From NCBI RefSeq assembly GCF_017313105.1, contig NZ_JAFLND010000003.1, positions 310,001 through 374,000 on the forward strand: a DNA stretch of 64,000 nt, read 5' to 3'. The DNA comes from [Muricauda] lutisoli (nom. illeg.) (GTDB lineage Bacteria; Bacteroidota; Bacteroidia; Flavobacteriales; Flavobacteriaceae). The translations under genes were made by a program, and so were the position numbers. How positions within the stretch are numbered: position 1 is the stretch's first letter; the number at the start of each line of letters is the position of its first letter. Below are positions 17,686-25,380 of this stretch, piece after piece. A model generated the notes under the pieces. It was given only the letters and a program-made list of their open reading frames with translations. It had not been told where the DNA came from and searched no databases.

Positions 17686-17873
17686 TGTCATTCCGCACTT
17701 GATGCGGAATCCAATAGTCAGTACGAGTGTTTTCCTTTAGGAAAAAGTATCGAAAAACAGGCTTCATTAGAAGTTCTGATTCTCGATACAATTTTTTCGC
17801 TTTGCCTCAAAAATCACTCGAATTGACAAACCTCAATAAAGTTGCCTGGATTCCTGCTTTCGCAGGAATGACA
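17686..17873 (+). repeat. 188-bp nested fold-back (REP/MITE-like) element
   Basis: Both ends carry a small hairpin of the same form in opposite orientation: TGTCATTCC...GGAATCCA at 17686-17713, and its reverse, TGGATTCC...GGAATGACA, at 17847-17873. Inside lie two more inverted pairs: GTCAGTACGAGTG (17717-17729) with CACTCGAATTGAC (17815-17827), and GTATCGA (17747-17753) with TCGATAC (17783-17789). The whole segment can fold into one long stem. No coding capacity is seen. It fills the space between two convergent genes and resembles dispersed palindromic repeats of flavobacterial genomes. Confidence 0.75.
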
Positions 17874-17878
17874 TTTTA

Positions 17879-18979
17879 CTAACTGCTTGTGATTTTCCGA
17901 AGCGCCTTCACCAAAGCTTCATTCGCCTCGGCATTACCTATGGTGATGCGAACCTTGCCGGGGGCTCCAAATTGTGAAACTGGACGTACCATTATACCTT
18001 CCTTCATCATTTTGTCCGTAAATTCCATTTCGGGCAACGGCGGGTCAATGATAAAAAAGTTGGCTTGACTTGGCCAATATTTGATTCCCAGTTCATCAAA
18101 TGCATAGGCAACATATTTTCTGCCTTCCAAAACGGTCTTTACGGTTTTTTCGATGAATTCGTTATCGTTCAAAGCCCCGATGGCGGCCTCAATGGAAGTC
18201 AACGGAAGTAAAAAGGGTTTGTGGATCAAGCGCACATAATTGGCAATGGTCGGAGTGGTATAGCCATATCCGATTCGCTGACCTGCTAGACCATAGGTTT
18301 TGGAAAAACTGTTAAGCCCAACCACATTGTGGCCTTCCAAAACATAGGGCAATGCGGTCACATAATCCTCGGCATCAGCAAAATGGCGGTAGACTTCATC
18401 GAACACCACAAGAATGTTCTTGGGTACACGGGCCATAAAATCATCCATAACCGGTTTTGGAATATAAGTGCCGGTAGGGTTGTTGGGACTGGTCAAGAAT
18501 ATGATTTTGGTCTTATCGTTGATGGCATTCAAAATGCCTTCCACGTCCAACTCGTAGTTAGGGGCCAAGAGCGGGATGTCCACCTGATGGGCACCATACC
18601 ACCTGGAAAAAACAGAGTAGGGCAGGAAGCAAGGGTTGGAAAAAATCACTTCGTCCCCTTCGTTGATAAAAGCCCGAAGTAGCATATCAATGACCTCCGA
18701 TCCACTATTGCCGCATAAAAACTGGTCGGCGCTCAGCTGACCATCAAAATCTTGGACCAAGGCCTCGCGCAGGCGAATGTCGGTCTGGTCGGGGTAGATG
18801 TCAATCTTGTCCAGCGCTGCTTTCATTGCAGCAACAGCTTTTGGGGATGCGCCCAAGGGGTTTTCGTTGGATGACAACTTGTATATTTTTTTATCGGTCG
18901 GGGGAATATTTTTTCCGCCCTTATAAACCTCTTTGGGCACCAAATGGGCCTTGAATATGGATTTGATGTTTTTTGTCAT
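17879..18979 (-). CDS. Class I/II aminotransferase, HisC-like (probable aromatic aminotransferase)
   Basis: PLP-dependent aminotransferase of fold type I, 366 residues. KLSSNENPLGASPKAV is typical of the histidinol-phosphate aminotransferase group, TSPNNPTG binds substrate, the PLP-pairing Asp is in VVFDEVY (about 194), and the Schiff-base Lys is in SFSKTYGLAG (about 227). No other his genes are nearby. The gene is last in a run of homogentisate-pathway genes, so it most likely converts tyrosine to 4-hydroxyphenylpyruvate; this assignment rests on context. Its ATG overlaps the stop of the preceding small gene. Confidence 0.88.
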   Translation of the reverse strand: MTKNIKSIFKAHLVPKEVYKGGKNIPPTDKKIYKLSSNENPLGASPKAVAAMKAALDKIDIYPDQTDIRLREALVQDFDGQLSADQFLCGNSGSEVIDMLLRAFINEGDEVIFSNPCFLPYSVFSRWYGAHQVDIPLLAPNYELDVEGILNAINDKTKIIFLTSPNNPTGTYIPKPVMDDFMARVPKNILVVFDEVYRHFADAEDYVTALPYVLEGHNVVGLNSFSKTYGLAGQRIGYGYTTPTIANYVRLIHKPFLLPLTSIEAAIGALNDNEFIEKTVKTVLEGRKYVAYAFDELGIKYWPSQANFFIIDPPLPEMEFTDKMMKEGIMVRPVSQFGAPGKVRITIGNAEANEALVKALRKITSS

Positions 18980-19308
18980 TTTGAAATTCTGTAAGTCTCG
19001 TATAAGTAATATCCGTTCTCGTATTTCTTATAATGCTTAAAAATATTGCTGTTCACTTTTTTAAATACTGAATCTCCAATTTCTAAATTATTATGTTTCT
19101 GTATGGGGAAATTGCCGAGATAATATTCCAAACTATCGTTGATGGTAATAAATGGGATAGTTTTTGTGTCGTAACGCATTTCGGTAATTATCCCTTCATA
19201 ACCTTCTAAAAATTCATTTTTTTTATTTCTTTTTTCAGTCACTTTTGAAAAAATGTAAGAACCTAAGATTAAAATGAAAAAGACTAAATATTTATATTTC
19301 TTTAACAC
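18976..19308 (-). CDS. Small membrane-anchored protein of unknown function
   Basis: A 110-residue protein starting at GTG (no nearby ATG). One N-terminal membrane helix (about 6-22, YLVFFILILGSYIFSKV) is followed by a charged segment and a beta-rich region (GIITEMRYDTKTIPFITIND, NLEIGDSVFKK). No known family is recognised. Its stop overlaps the aminotransferase start by four bases, so the two are coupled. Codon use and composition look like a real gene, but the A/T-rich sequence differs somewhat from the neighbours. Confidence 0.7.
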   Translation of the reverse strand: MLKKYKYLVFFILILGSYIFSKVTEKRNKKNEFLEGYEGIITEMRYDTKTIPFITINDSLEYYLGNFPIQKHNNLEIGDSVFKKVNSNIFKHYKKYENGYYLYETYRISK

Positions 19309-19394
19309 GTCAATTCATTTTGGGTTTATTCCCCATTGTAAGTGTATTTATGAATAATGATTAAAGGATAAACCATTATTCTTTTTTCATAATA

Positions 19395-20264
19395 CTATAA
19401 ACTCTCCGCAAACAATAAATACGCCATTGCTTTTTCCGTATTGCCCTCTTCCAATAGGTTTTTGGCCATGGTATGCAGTTCGGTTTTGGAGGCATTTTCC
19501 ACTCCTTCGTTGGCTACGATGGTTTTAATATCTGCCGTGGAGGGAACACTTTCCAAGTTTCCCAATCGGCCCAAATTGTTTCCTGTGAGCACATCGCTTT
19601 GACGTATGCCCTTGGGCAACGCATCCACACCAATTCCATGGGTACGGATAGGTTTTGGAATCTCGAACAAGGATTCTTTGATGGCTCGGATATACCAGTT
19701 GCCACCCATACGGCCTACTAGGTCCAACTTTTCAGTGTCCAGCACATCATCCGTTAAGTATTCGTCGTTGATGTGTATCATATCCACTTGTGCGATCACC
19801 AAGTTCCCTGCCCCGGGAATTTGTCCCAATTCAACTACTTCCAATACGCTGCACTCAAAAGATACGGGAGATTCGCCCACACGTGGGGGTTTTACTTTTA
19901 CACTGGGCACTTCGGTGAAACCAGCTTTTACAAACTCGTTCACGTCTTTCCCATAGGCCGTGCTAGAGAGGGACATCTGCTCCGCCATCTTATGGTTCAC
20001 CACATTGATCACTACTTCGGGTACTTCCACCACATTTTGGTGGGTGTGCTTTAAGGAATTGTCCCTGCCACTGCGTGTTGGTGAAAATACCATTACGGGA
20101 GGGTTGGAACTAAAGACATTGAAAAAACTATATGGGCTCAAGTTTACATTACCTTCGGCATCCACCGTGCTGGCGAAGCAAATCGGCCTTGGCGCCACAG
20201 CTGTTGATAGAATACTGTAAAGTTCCGGTTGAGGTATTGTAGTTGGGTCTAAGGTCTTGATCAT
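19395..20264 (-). CDS. Flavin reductase family protein in homogentisate cluster
   Basis: A 289-residue protein with an N-terminal flavin-reductase-like FMN-binding domain (DIM6/NTAB type, about 15-180): STAVAPRPICFASTVDAEG, NLSPYSFFNVFSSNPP and ECSVLEVVELG. A C-terminal helical segment of about 90 residues (VANEGVENASKTELHTMAKNL onwards in part) is not part of the basic domain. It follows fahA and precedes the aminotransferase, so a role in tyrosine or phenylalanine breakdown is likely, perhaps supplying reduced flavin. No partner oxygenase needing it is visible here. Confidence 0.85.
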   Translation of the reverse strand: MIKTLDPTTIPQPELYSILSTAVAPRPICFASTVDAEGNVNLSPYSFFNVFSSNPPVMVFSPTRSGRDNSLKHTHQNVVEVPEVVINVVNHKMAEQMSLSSTAYGKDVNEFVKAGFTEVPSVKVKPPRVGESPVSFECSVLEVVELGQIPGAGNLVIAQVDMIHINDEYLTDDVLDTEKLDLVGRMGGNWYIRAIKESLFEIPKPIRTHGIGVDALPKGIRQSDVLTGNNLGRLGNLESVPSTADIKTIVANEGVENASKTELHTMAKNLLEEGNTEKAMAYLLFAESL

Positions 20265-20289
20265 TAAGATTGATTTTTTTTTGTCCTAT

Positions 20290-20353
20290 CGAGCGCAGTC
20301 GAGATATGGTTATACTCCAGATGACATTTCGACTGCACTCCATATGTCATCTG
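20290..20353 (+). repeat. Palindromic repeat inside the tyrosine-degradation operon
   Basis: Two overlapping inverted repeats fill the gap between fahA and the flavin reductase gene: a perfect 10-bp pair CAGATGACAT / ATGTCATCTG (20318-20327 with 20344-20353), and CGAGCGCAGTCGAGA (20290-20304) with TTTCGACTGCACTC (20327-20340). The pattern resembles dispersed flavobacterial palindromes. It could also act as an mRNA processing hairpin. Confidence 0.6.
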
Positions 20354-20365
20354 AAATTTTATTAA

Positions 20366-21586
20366 TTAGTTGGCTGGCAACACTTTAGTGGTCACTTCAC
20401 CAAACCCGACTCTAATATCGTCTTTTTGGGCGTAACCCCTCATCGTTACCGTATCACCATCTTCAATAAATTTTCGTTCCGTTCCATCTTTTAATTTGAT
20501 GGATTTTGTGCCTCCCCAAGATAATTCAAGCATGGAGCCAAAACTGTTTTCTTCTTTACCTGAAATGGTTCCCGAGGCCATCATATCCCCAATATTGATG
20601 TTGCACCCGTTTACAGTATGATGAGCCAATTGCTGGGCCATATTCCAGTACATATGCTTAAAATTGCTCAAGCAAACGGTGGTTTCTTCGCCTTGTTCCG
20701 GTTTGATGTCTACTTCTAAGTTGATGTCATAGTTCTTTTCGCCTTCATATTTTAGATAGGGCAATACTTCGGGCTCTTGTACGGGGCCTTTGGTTTTGAA
20801 AGGTTCCAATGCTTCCAGTGTCACCACCCAAGGCGATATGGATGATGCGAAATTCTTGGCCAAGAACGGACCAAGGGGCACATATTCCCATTTTTGAATG
20901 TCACGAGCGGACCAATCGTTGAACAGTACCAGTCCGAAAATATAATCCTCGGCTTCCTTGGTGGAAATGGATTCGCCCAATTGGGTTTCTTTTCCACAGA
21001 CAAAGCCCATTTCAAGCTCAAAATCCAAGCGTTTTGTAGGGCCAAAAACAGGAGAGTCGGTACCCTTCGGCATTGTCTGCCCTTTGGGACGATGAATGGG
21101 CTGCCCACTTACAATTATGGAACTTGCCCTGCCATGGTAACCCACGGGAATGTGTTTCCAATTGGGCAAAAGGGCGTTTTCCGGGTCGCGGAACATTTTC
21201 CCTACATTGGTGGCGTGTTCCAAACTGGAATAAAAATCGGTATAGTCTCCGACCGCTACGGGCATATGCATGTGGGCCTCGGACTGCCTAACGAAGAGTT
21301 CGGGCTTTCCGGCTAAAACGGAATTATCGTCTTTCAGCCAATACTGAATCTTTTTTCGGACTCGTGAAGTGATTTCTTTCCCAAGGGAAATAAAATCATT
21401 TAAGGTGTCTTTTTCCAACAATACTGTATTGAAGTCGAACACATCCAACTCAGCAACTGCAGCCAAATCCAGAATGTATTCCCCAACGGCAACACCTACT
21501 CGTGGGCTTCGGTCCCGCGTTGAAAAAATACCGAAAGGGATATTGTGAATCGAAAAATCTGAATTTTCAGGTATATCTATGACCAT
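20366..21586 (-). CDS. fahA: Fumarylacetoacetase
   Basis: Last step of the homogentisate pathway: fumarylacetoacetate to fumarate and acetoacetate. The product is 406 residues, slightly shorter than animal FAH but full in domains: an N-terminal SH3-like domain (FGIFSTRDRSPRVGVAVG), then the catalytic domain with VGYHGRASSIIVSG, the metal-binding acidic residues in RLDFELEMGFVCG, and LFNDWSARDIQKWEYVPLGP. TVNGCNINIGDMMASGTISG is also typical. It lies 9 bases after hmgA, in one operon. Confidence 0.95.
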   Translation of the reverse strand: MVIDIPENSDFSIHNIPFGIFSTRDRSPRVGVAVGEYILDLAAVAELDVFDFNTVLLEKDTLNDFISLGKEITSRVRKKIQYWLKDDNSVLAGKPELFVRQSEAHMHMPVAVGDYTDFYSSLEHATNVGKMFRDPENALLPNWKHIPVGYHGRASSIIVSGQPIHRPKGQTMPKGTDSPVFGPTKRLDFELEMGFVCGKETQLGESISTKEAEDYIFGLVLFNDWSARDIQKWEYVPLGPFLAKNFASSISPWVVTLEALEPFKTKGPVQEPEVLPYLKYEGEKNYDINLEVDIKPEQGEETTVCLSNFKHMYWNMAQQLAHHTVNGCNINIGDMMASGTISGKEENSFGSMLELSWGGTKSIKLKDGTERKFIEDGDTVTMRGYAQKDDIRVGFGEVTTKVLPAN

Positions 21587-21595
21587 ATAATTAAT

Positions 21596-22753
21596 CTACT
21601 CCAACCACGATTTATAATACTTGCCATCATCTATTTTGAGGGCGTTTTCTGTTACTTGCAATGGTTTGAAGGTGTCTATCATTACAGCCAATTCTTCCGT
21701 GCCTTTTTTACCGATACTGGCTTCATAGGTGCCAGGGTGCGGTCCGTGCGGAATACCCGCCGGGTGCAACGAAATATATCCTGGCCCAATTCCTGTTCGG
21801 CTCATAAAATCACCATCCACATAGTACAATACTTCATCGGAATCTATGTTCGAGTGATTGTAAGGTGCGGGAATCGATTTCGGATGATAATCATACAGTC
21901 TTGGGCAGAATGAGCAAACCACAAACGCACCTGTTTCAAAAGTTTGGTGAACAGGTGGCGGTTGGTGTACGCGCCCCGTAATCGGTTCAAAATTATGGAT
22001 GGAAAATCCGTAGGGGAAGTTGTAACCGTCCCATCCAACTACATCAAAAGGATGTGTGGCATAAACGAGTTGGTGCAACATACCCTGTTTTTTGATTTTC
22101 ATCAAAAACTCTCCTTTCTCATCAAAAGTTTGAAGGTCCTGCGGCAATTTATAGTCACGCTCGCAAAAAGGGGAATGTTCCAAAAGTTGGCCAAACCAGT
22201 TGCGATAACGTTTTGGGGTATAAATAGGATGGAAGGACTCAGCATACAAAATACGGTTGTCCTCTGTATCAAACTCTATTTGATAAATCATTCCGCGGGG
22301 AATGATGAGGTAATCCCCATATTCAAACGGAATGTTCCCCAAAAAGGTTTTCAAGGTTCCCGCTCCTTTGTGGATAAAGAGCATTTCGTCTGCATCGGCA
22401 TTTTTATAGAAATAGTCCGTAACAGATTTTCGAGGTGCTGCCAAACCCACATGAACATCGTTGTTCACCAACAGAGGTTCTCGTGCTTCAAGAAAATCAT
22501 CTTTGGGAGCTACATCAAAGCCGATAAACTTGCGGCTAGTGATATTTTTTTCTACCGCAATCTTCGGACTTACATCCAATGCTTTCCCAATTTCCTTGAC
22601 CTGAGTAGGTCGGTGAACGTGGTAGGAAAGCGAGGACATCCCATCAAAACCGATAGTTCCAAAAAGCTGCTCGTAATAGAGTCCACCATCGGGTTTCTCG
22701 AATTGGGTATGCCGTTTTTGCGGAATTTTCCCGAGTTTATGATAAATAGGCAT
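21596..22753 (-). CDS. hmgA: Homogentisate 1,2-dioxygenase
   Basis: Opens the aromatic ring of homogentisate to maleylacetoacetate using non-haem Fe(II). The product is 385 residues, shorter than the roughly 430-residue enzymes of proteobacteria and animals but typical of Bacteroidota. The iron-binding region is seen in YISLHPAGIPHGPHPGTYE and the preceding EVLYYVDGDFMSR; VCSFCPRLYDYHP is also conserved. It lies 78 bases downstream of hppD and just upstream of fahA on the same strand. Confidence 0.94.
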   Translation of the reverse strand: MPIYHKLGKIPQKRHTQFEKPDGGLYYEQLFGTIGFDGMSSLSYHVHRPTQVKEIGKALDVSPKIAVEKNITSRKFIGFDVAPKDDFLEAREPLLVNNDVHVGLAAPRKSVTDYFYKNADADEMLFIHKGAGTLKTFLGNIPFEYGDYLIIPRGMIYQIEFDTEDNRILYAESFHPIYTPKRYRNWFGQLLEHSPFCERDYKLPQDLQTFDEKGEFLMKIKKQGMLHQLVYATHPFDVVGWDGYNFPYGFSIHNFEPITGRVHQPPPVHQTFETGAFVVCSFCPRLYDYHPKSIPAPYNHSNIDSDEVLYYVDGDFMSRTGIGPGYISLHPAGIPHGPHPGTYEASIGKKGTEELAVMIDTFKPLQVTENALKIDDGKYYKSWLE

Positions 22754-22831
22754 TGCTTTGGTTTTAAGTGATAAGTGTTAAGTGATGAGCACATTGCTTG
22801 CCCAAAACTTAACACTTATAATTTATAATTT

Positions 22832-23965
22832 TTAGTGCAATGTGCCGCGAAGCTCTTGTTCACGTTCTATGGCTTCGAACAATGCTTTAAAGTTACCTTT
22901 TCCAAACGACTGTGCACCTTTTCTTTGGATTATTTCGAAAAACATGGTTGGTCTGGGTTCTACCGGCTTGGTAAAGATTTGCAACAAATATCCTTCATCA
23001 TCTCGATCTACCAGGATGCCCAATTCTTTCAAGGGTGCAATGTCCTCGTCAATTTCACCGACACGGTCGGTTACGGCATCATAATATGTGGCGGGAACTC
23101 TCAAGAATTCCACTCCACGACTTCTAAGATCGCGAACGGTTTGGATGATATCGTCCGTGGCCACGGCAATGTGCTGCACGCCTTCATCCTCATAAAAGTC
23201 GAGGTACTCCTCCACTTGGGATTTTTTCTTTCCTTCGGCAGGTTCGTTGATCGGAAATTTGATACGTCCGTTTCCGTTGCTCATCACCTTGCTCATCAAA
23301 GCAGTGTAATCGGTGGAAATATCGTTGTCGTCAAAAGAAAGAATGTTTTTAAAGCCGAGTACATCCTCGTAAAACTTTACCCAATGGTTCATCTTGTTCC
23401 AACCAACATTACCTACCATGTGGTCCACAAATTTTAGACCGGTTGGTTCTGGATTATAATCAGGGGTTTCCCATTTTTTAAAGCCAGGGAGAAAGGTTCC
23501 GTTGTAATCCTTGCGTTCCACAAAAATATGTACGGTCTCACCATAGGTGTAGATTCCGGAGCGAACCACCTTTCCATCCTTGTCCTCTTCAACTCGTGGC
23601 TCCATGTAGGAGGTGGCACCCCTTTCCATGGCATTGTTGTAGGCCACAGTGGCATCGTCCACCCATAGGGCCACAACTTTGACCCCATCACCATGTTTGT
23701 CAATGTGTTTTCCTATTTCTGTTCCACTTTTCAATGGAGAAGTCAATACCAAACGGATTTTATCCTGCACCACTACGTAGCTCTCACGGTCCTTTAGTCC
23801 AGTTTCAAGCCCAGCTTGCGCATACGATTGAAACCCGAAAGCTGATTTGTAATAATGGGCTGCTTGCTTCGAATTCCCTACATATAACTCTACATAGTCG
23901 GTCCCGTTAATGGGCATAAAATCTTCAGATGTATTTGCTCCTTTGGGAAGTATTGATGTTTCCAT
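22832..23965 (-). CDS. hppD: 4-Hydroxyphenylpyruvate dioxygenase
   Basis: Converts 4-hydroxyphenylpyruvate to homogentisate. The product is 377 residues with two VOC-type halves. The iron ligands are visible at His182 (FVDHMVGNVGW), His265 (VQHIAVATDDI) and Glu344 (MFFEIIQRKG). It is the first gene of the tyrosine-degradation operon and lies divergently from a MarR regulator, with a palindrome and a -7-like box in the shared control region. Confidence 0.96.
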   Translation of the reverse strand: METSILPKGANTSEDFMPINGTDYVELYVGNSKQAAHYYKSAFGFQSYAQAGLETGLKDRESYVVVQDKIRLVLTSPLKSGTEIGKHIDKHGDGVKVVALWVDDATVAYNNAMERGATSYMEPRVEEDKDGKVVRSGIYTYGETVHIFVERKDYNGTFLPGFKKWETPDYNPEPTGLKFVDHMVGNVGWNKMNHWVKFYEDVLGFKNILSFDDNDISTDYTALMSKVMSNGNGRIKFPINEPAEGKKKSQVEEYLDFYEDEGVQHIAVATDDIIQTVRDLRSRGVEFLRVPATYYDAVTDRVGEIDEDIAPLKELGILVDRDDEGYLLQIFTKPVEPRPTMFFEIIQRKGAQSFGKGNFKALFEAIEREQELRGTLH

Positions 23966-23999
23966 GATGTATTCTGTTTTTTTATTGTTCAGTTTTATT

Positions 24000-24022
24000 T
24001 TGTTGCATCAACAACAAAAATA
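24000..24022 (-). promoter_or_regulatory. hppD -7 element with adjacent palindrome (candidate MarR operator)
   Basis: On the minus strand TATTTTTG (24022-24015) matches the -7 consensus. It is followed immediately by the palindrome TTGTTG-CAT-CAACAA (24000-24014), which would cover the transcription start of hppD. A perfect 6-bp inverted repeat at this place, between a MarR gene and its divergent operon, is what a repressor site would look like. The -33 box is not clear. Confidence 0.45.
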
Positions 24023-24117
24023 GTAATTTTGAAATACGAAAGGGATTTTGTTGACTGAAATTTGAGTTAAAATTAATGAAGACCTTGATGGATGATTCTT
24101 GGAAAAAAGGGAATCCC

Positions 24118-24125
24118 TATTTTTG
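24118..24125 (+). promoter_or_regulatory. -7 element of the marR-family gene
   Basis: TATTTTTG, a full match to TAnnTTTG, ends 17 bases before the ATG at 24143. The -33 region shows only weak similarity. The transcript would have a very short leader. Confidence 0.45.
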
Positions 24126-24142
24126 TGGCTATTCTTAAATAA

Positions 24143-24589
24143 ATGCTCAGTCGTATAGATGAAATACAGGGGATGGGGTTCCATTTGGATTTGGTACTCC
24201 GTAAGATCCAAAAAGCTTATCTGCGTAAGTTTGATGAACTCGGTGTTGATACGACCATTGAGCAATGGGTGATTCTTTATCAAATCCACCAATTAGGGGA
24301 GAACGCCAGTCAGCGTGATATTGTAAACGAGAACTTTCGAAACCGTGCCACCACCTCTAGGGTAATCGGTGGGTTGGAGCGCAAAGGCTGGATTTCCAAA
24401 ACCCGTTTTGATGGTGACCAAAAACGATTTAAACTGGAACTGACACCTAAAGGGCAAGAAATTTTGGACATTACGCTGCCCAGTGCCTTGGCTTTGCGAA
24501 AACTAGCGGTCAAAGGTGTGGATGCTTCGGAATTTGAAATCTTTTTAAAGGTTTTGGATACGATAGGGGATAATTATGAAGAAAATTAG
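24143..24589 (+). CDS. MarR family transcriptional regulator
   Basis: A 148-residue winged-helix regulator: dimerisation helices at both ends, with the DNA-binding core at about 45-105 (ASQRDIVNENFRNRATTSRVIGG, then the wing KTRFDGDQKRFKLELTPKG). It is divergent from hppD with a 177-base control region containing a palindrome, so it probably represses the tyrosine-degradation operon in response to a pathway intermediate. That role is inferred from position. Its last four bases overlap the end of the convergent TauE gene. Confidence 0.9.
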   Translation: MLSRIDEIQGMGFHLDLVLRKIQKAYLRKFDELGVDTTIEQWVILYQIHQLGENASQRDIVNENFRNRATTSRVIGGLERKGWISKTRFDGDQKRFKLELTPKGQEILDITLPSALALRKLAVKGVDASEFEIFLKVLDTIGDNYEEN

Positions 24590-25323
24590 TTCAAATGGTC
24601 AAAAGTCAACTTGGCTATAGTGGCCAATCCGATAAGTAAAATAAAGATAAGGCTTAACCTTCGGAATTTTTCTTGCGGAATATAATGCAGTATTCTTTTT
24701 CCTAAATAGGTGCCCACCAAACCAATAAGGAATAAAAAAGGGAGATAGGTTAATTCCTGCTTCCCGATATATCCATTTTCGTAATAGACAAAAGTTCGCG
24801 AAAAATCAATCATAAAATCAATAAAGGCAGAGGTGGCGATAAAGGCATGTTTTTCCAGATTGAACGCAGCCATGGTAAGTCCTCTAATGGCCCCTCCAGT
24901 ACCCAATAATCCCGCCGAAAAACCAGATAGTGAACCTCCGATTATGGAGTTCCTTTTGTTGGGAAGTACCACAATTTCATTCTTGATCAAAAACAGTAGG
25001 CTGAAAAAAACAAGAAATATCCCCAAAACAATTTCCAATGAGCCGCTATCCACTATTTTGGATAAAAACCCACCTGCAATAACAAATAGTACCGAAGGAA
25101 CCCCGATGTACAATAATAGCTTTTTGTCCAACCCTTTTTTAAACAGGAATATTTTACTGACGTTGCTGGACAGATGGAAAATCGCTGTCATGCCTAGAAC
25201 CGAGTAAAAATCAAAGTAAAAATTACCGAGTGGCACAAAAAACACAGAAGAACCGAAGCCACCAATGGTACCAATGATTTCCGCTGCCAAAGCCAATATG
25301 AGAAAAATGTAGCTTATCTTCAC
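24586..25323 (-). CDS. TauE/SafE family membrane transporter
   Basis: A 245-residue membrane protein starting at GTG with about eight hydrophobic helices in two similar halves, the layout of the TauE/SafE (sulfite/sulfoacetate exporter) family. The first helix region GTIGGFGSSVFFVPL and the equivalent second-half loop SGFSAGLLGTGGAIRGLTM show the Gly-rich family motif. The substrate is unknown; no sulfur genes are nearby. It overlaps the end of the marR gene tail-to-tail. Confidence 0.85.
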   Translation of the reverse strand: MKISYIFLILALAAEIIGTIGGFGSSVFFVPLGNFYFDFYSVLGMTAIFHLSSNVSKIFLFKKGLDKKLLLYIGVPSVLFVIAGGFLSKIVDSGSLEIVLGIFLVFFSLLFLIKNEIVVLPNKRNSIIGGSLSGFSAGLLGTGGAIRGLTMAAFNLEKHAFIATSAFIDFMIDFSRTFVYYENGYIGKQELTYLPFLFLIGLVGTYLGKRILHYIPQEKFRRLSLIFILLIGLATIAKLTFDHLN

Positions 25324-25380
25324 GACTTACCGATTCCTAGAAAAAGAAAGGTACTCTTTTTATGCTATTTGTTTCCTGAC

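Noticed and set aside
21944..22771. Open frame of 275 codons on the plus strand opposite hmgA
   Set aside because: Antisense shadow of a well-supported gene, with no promoter or motif.
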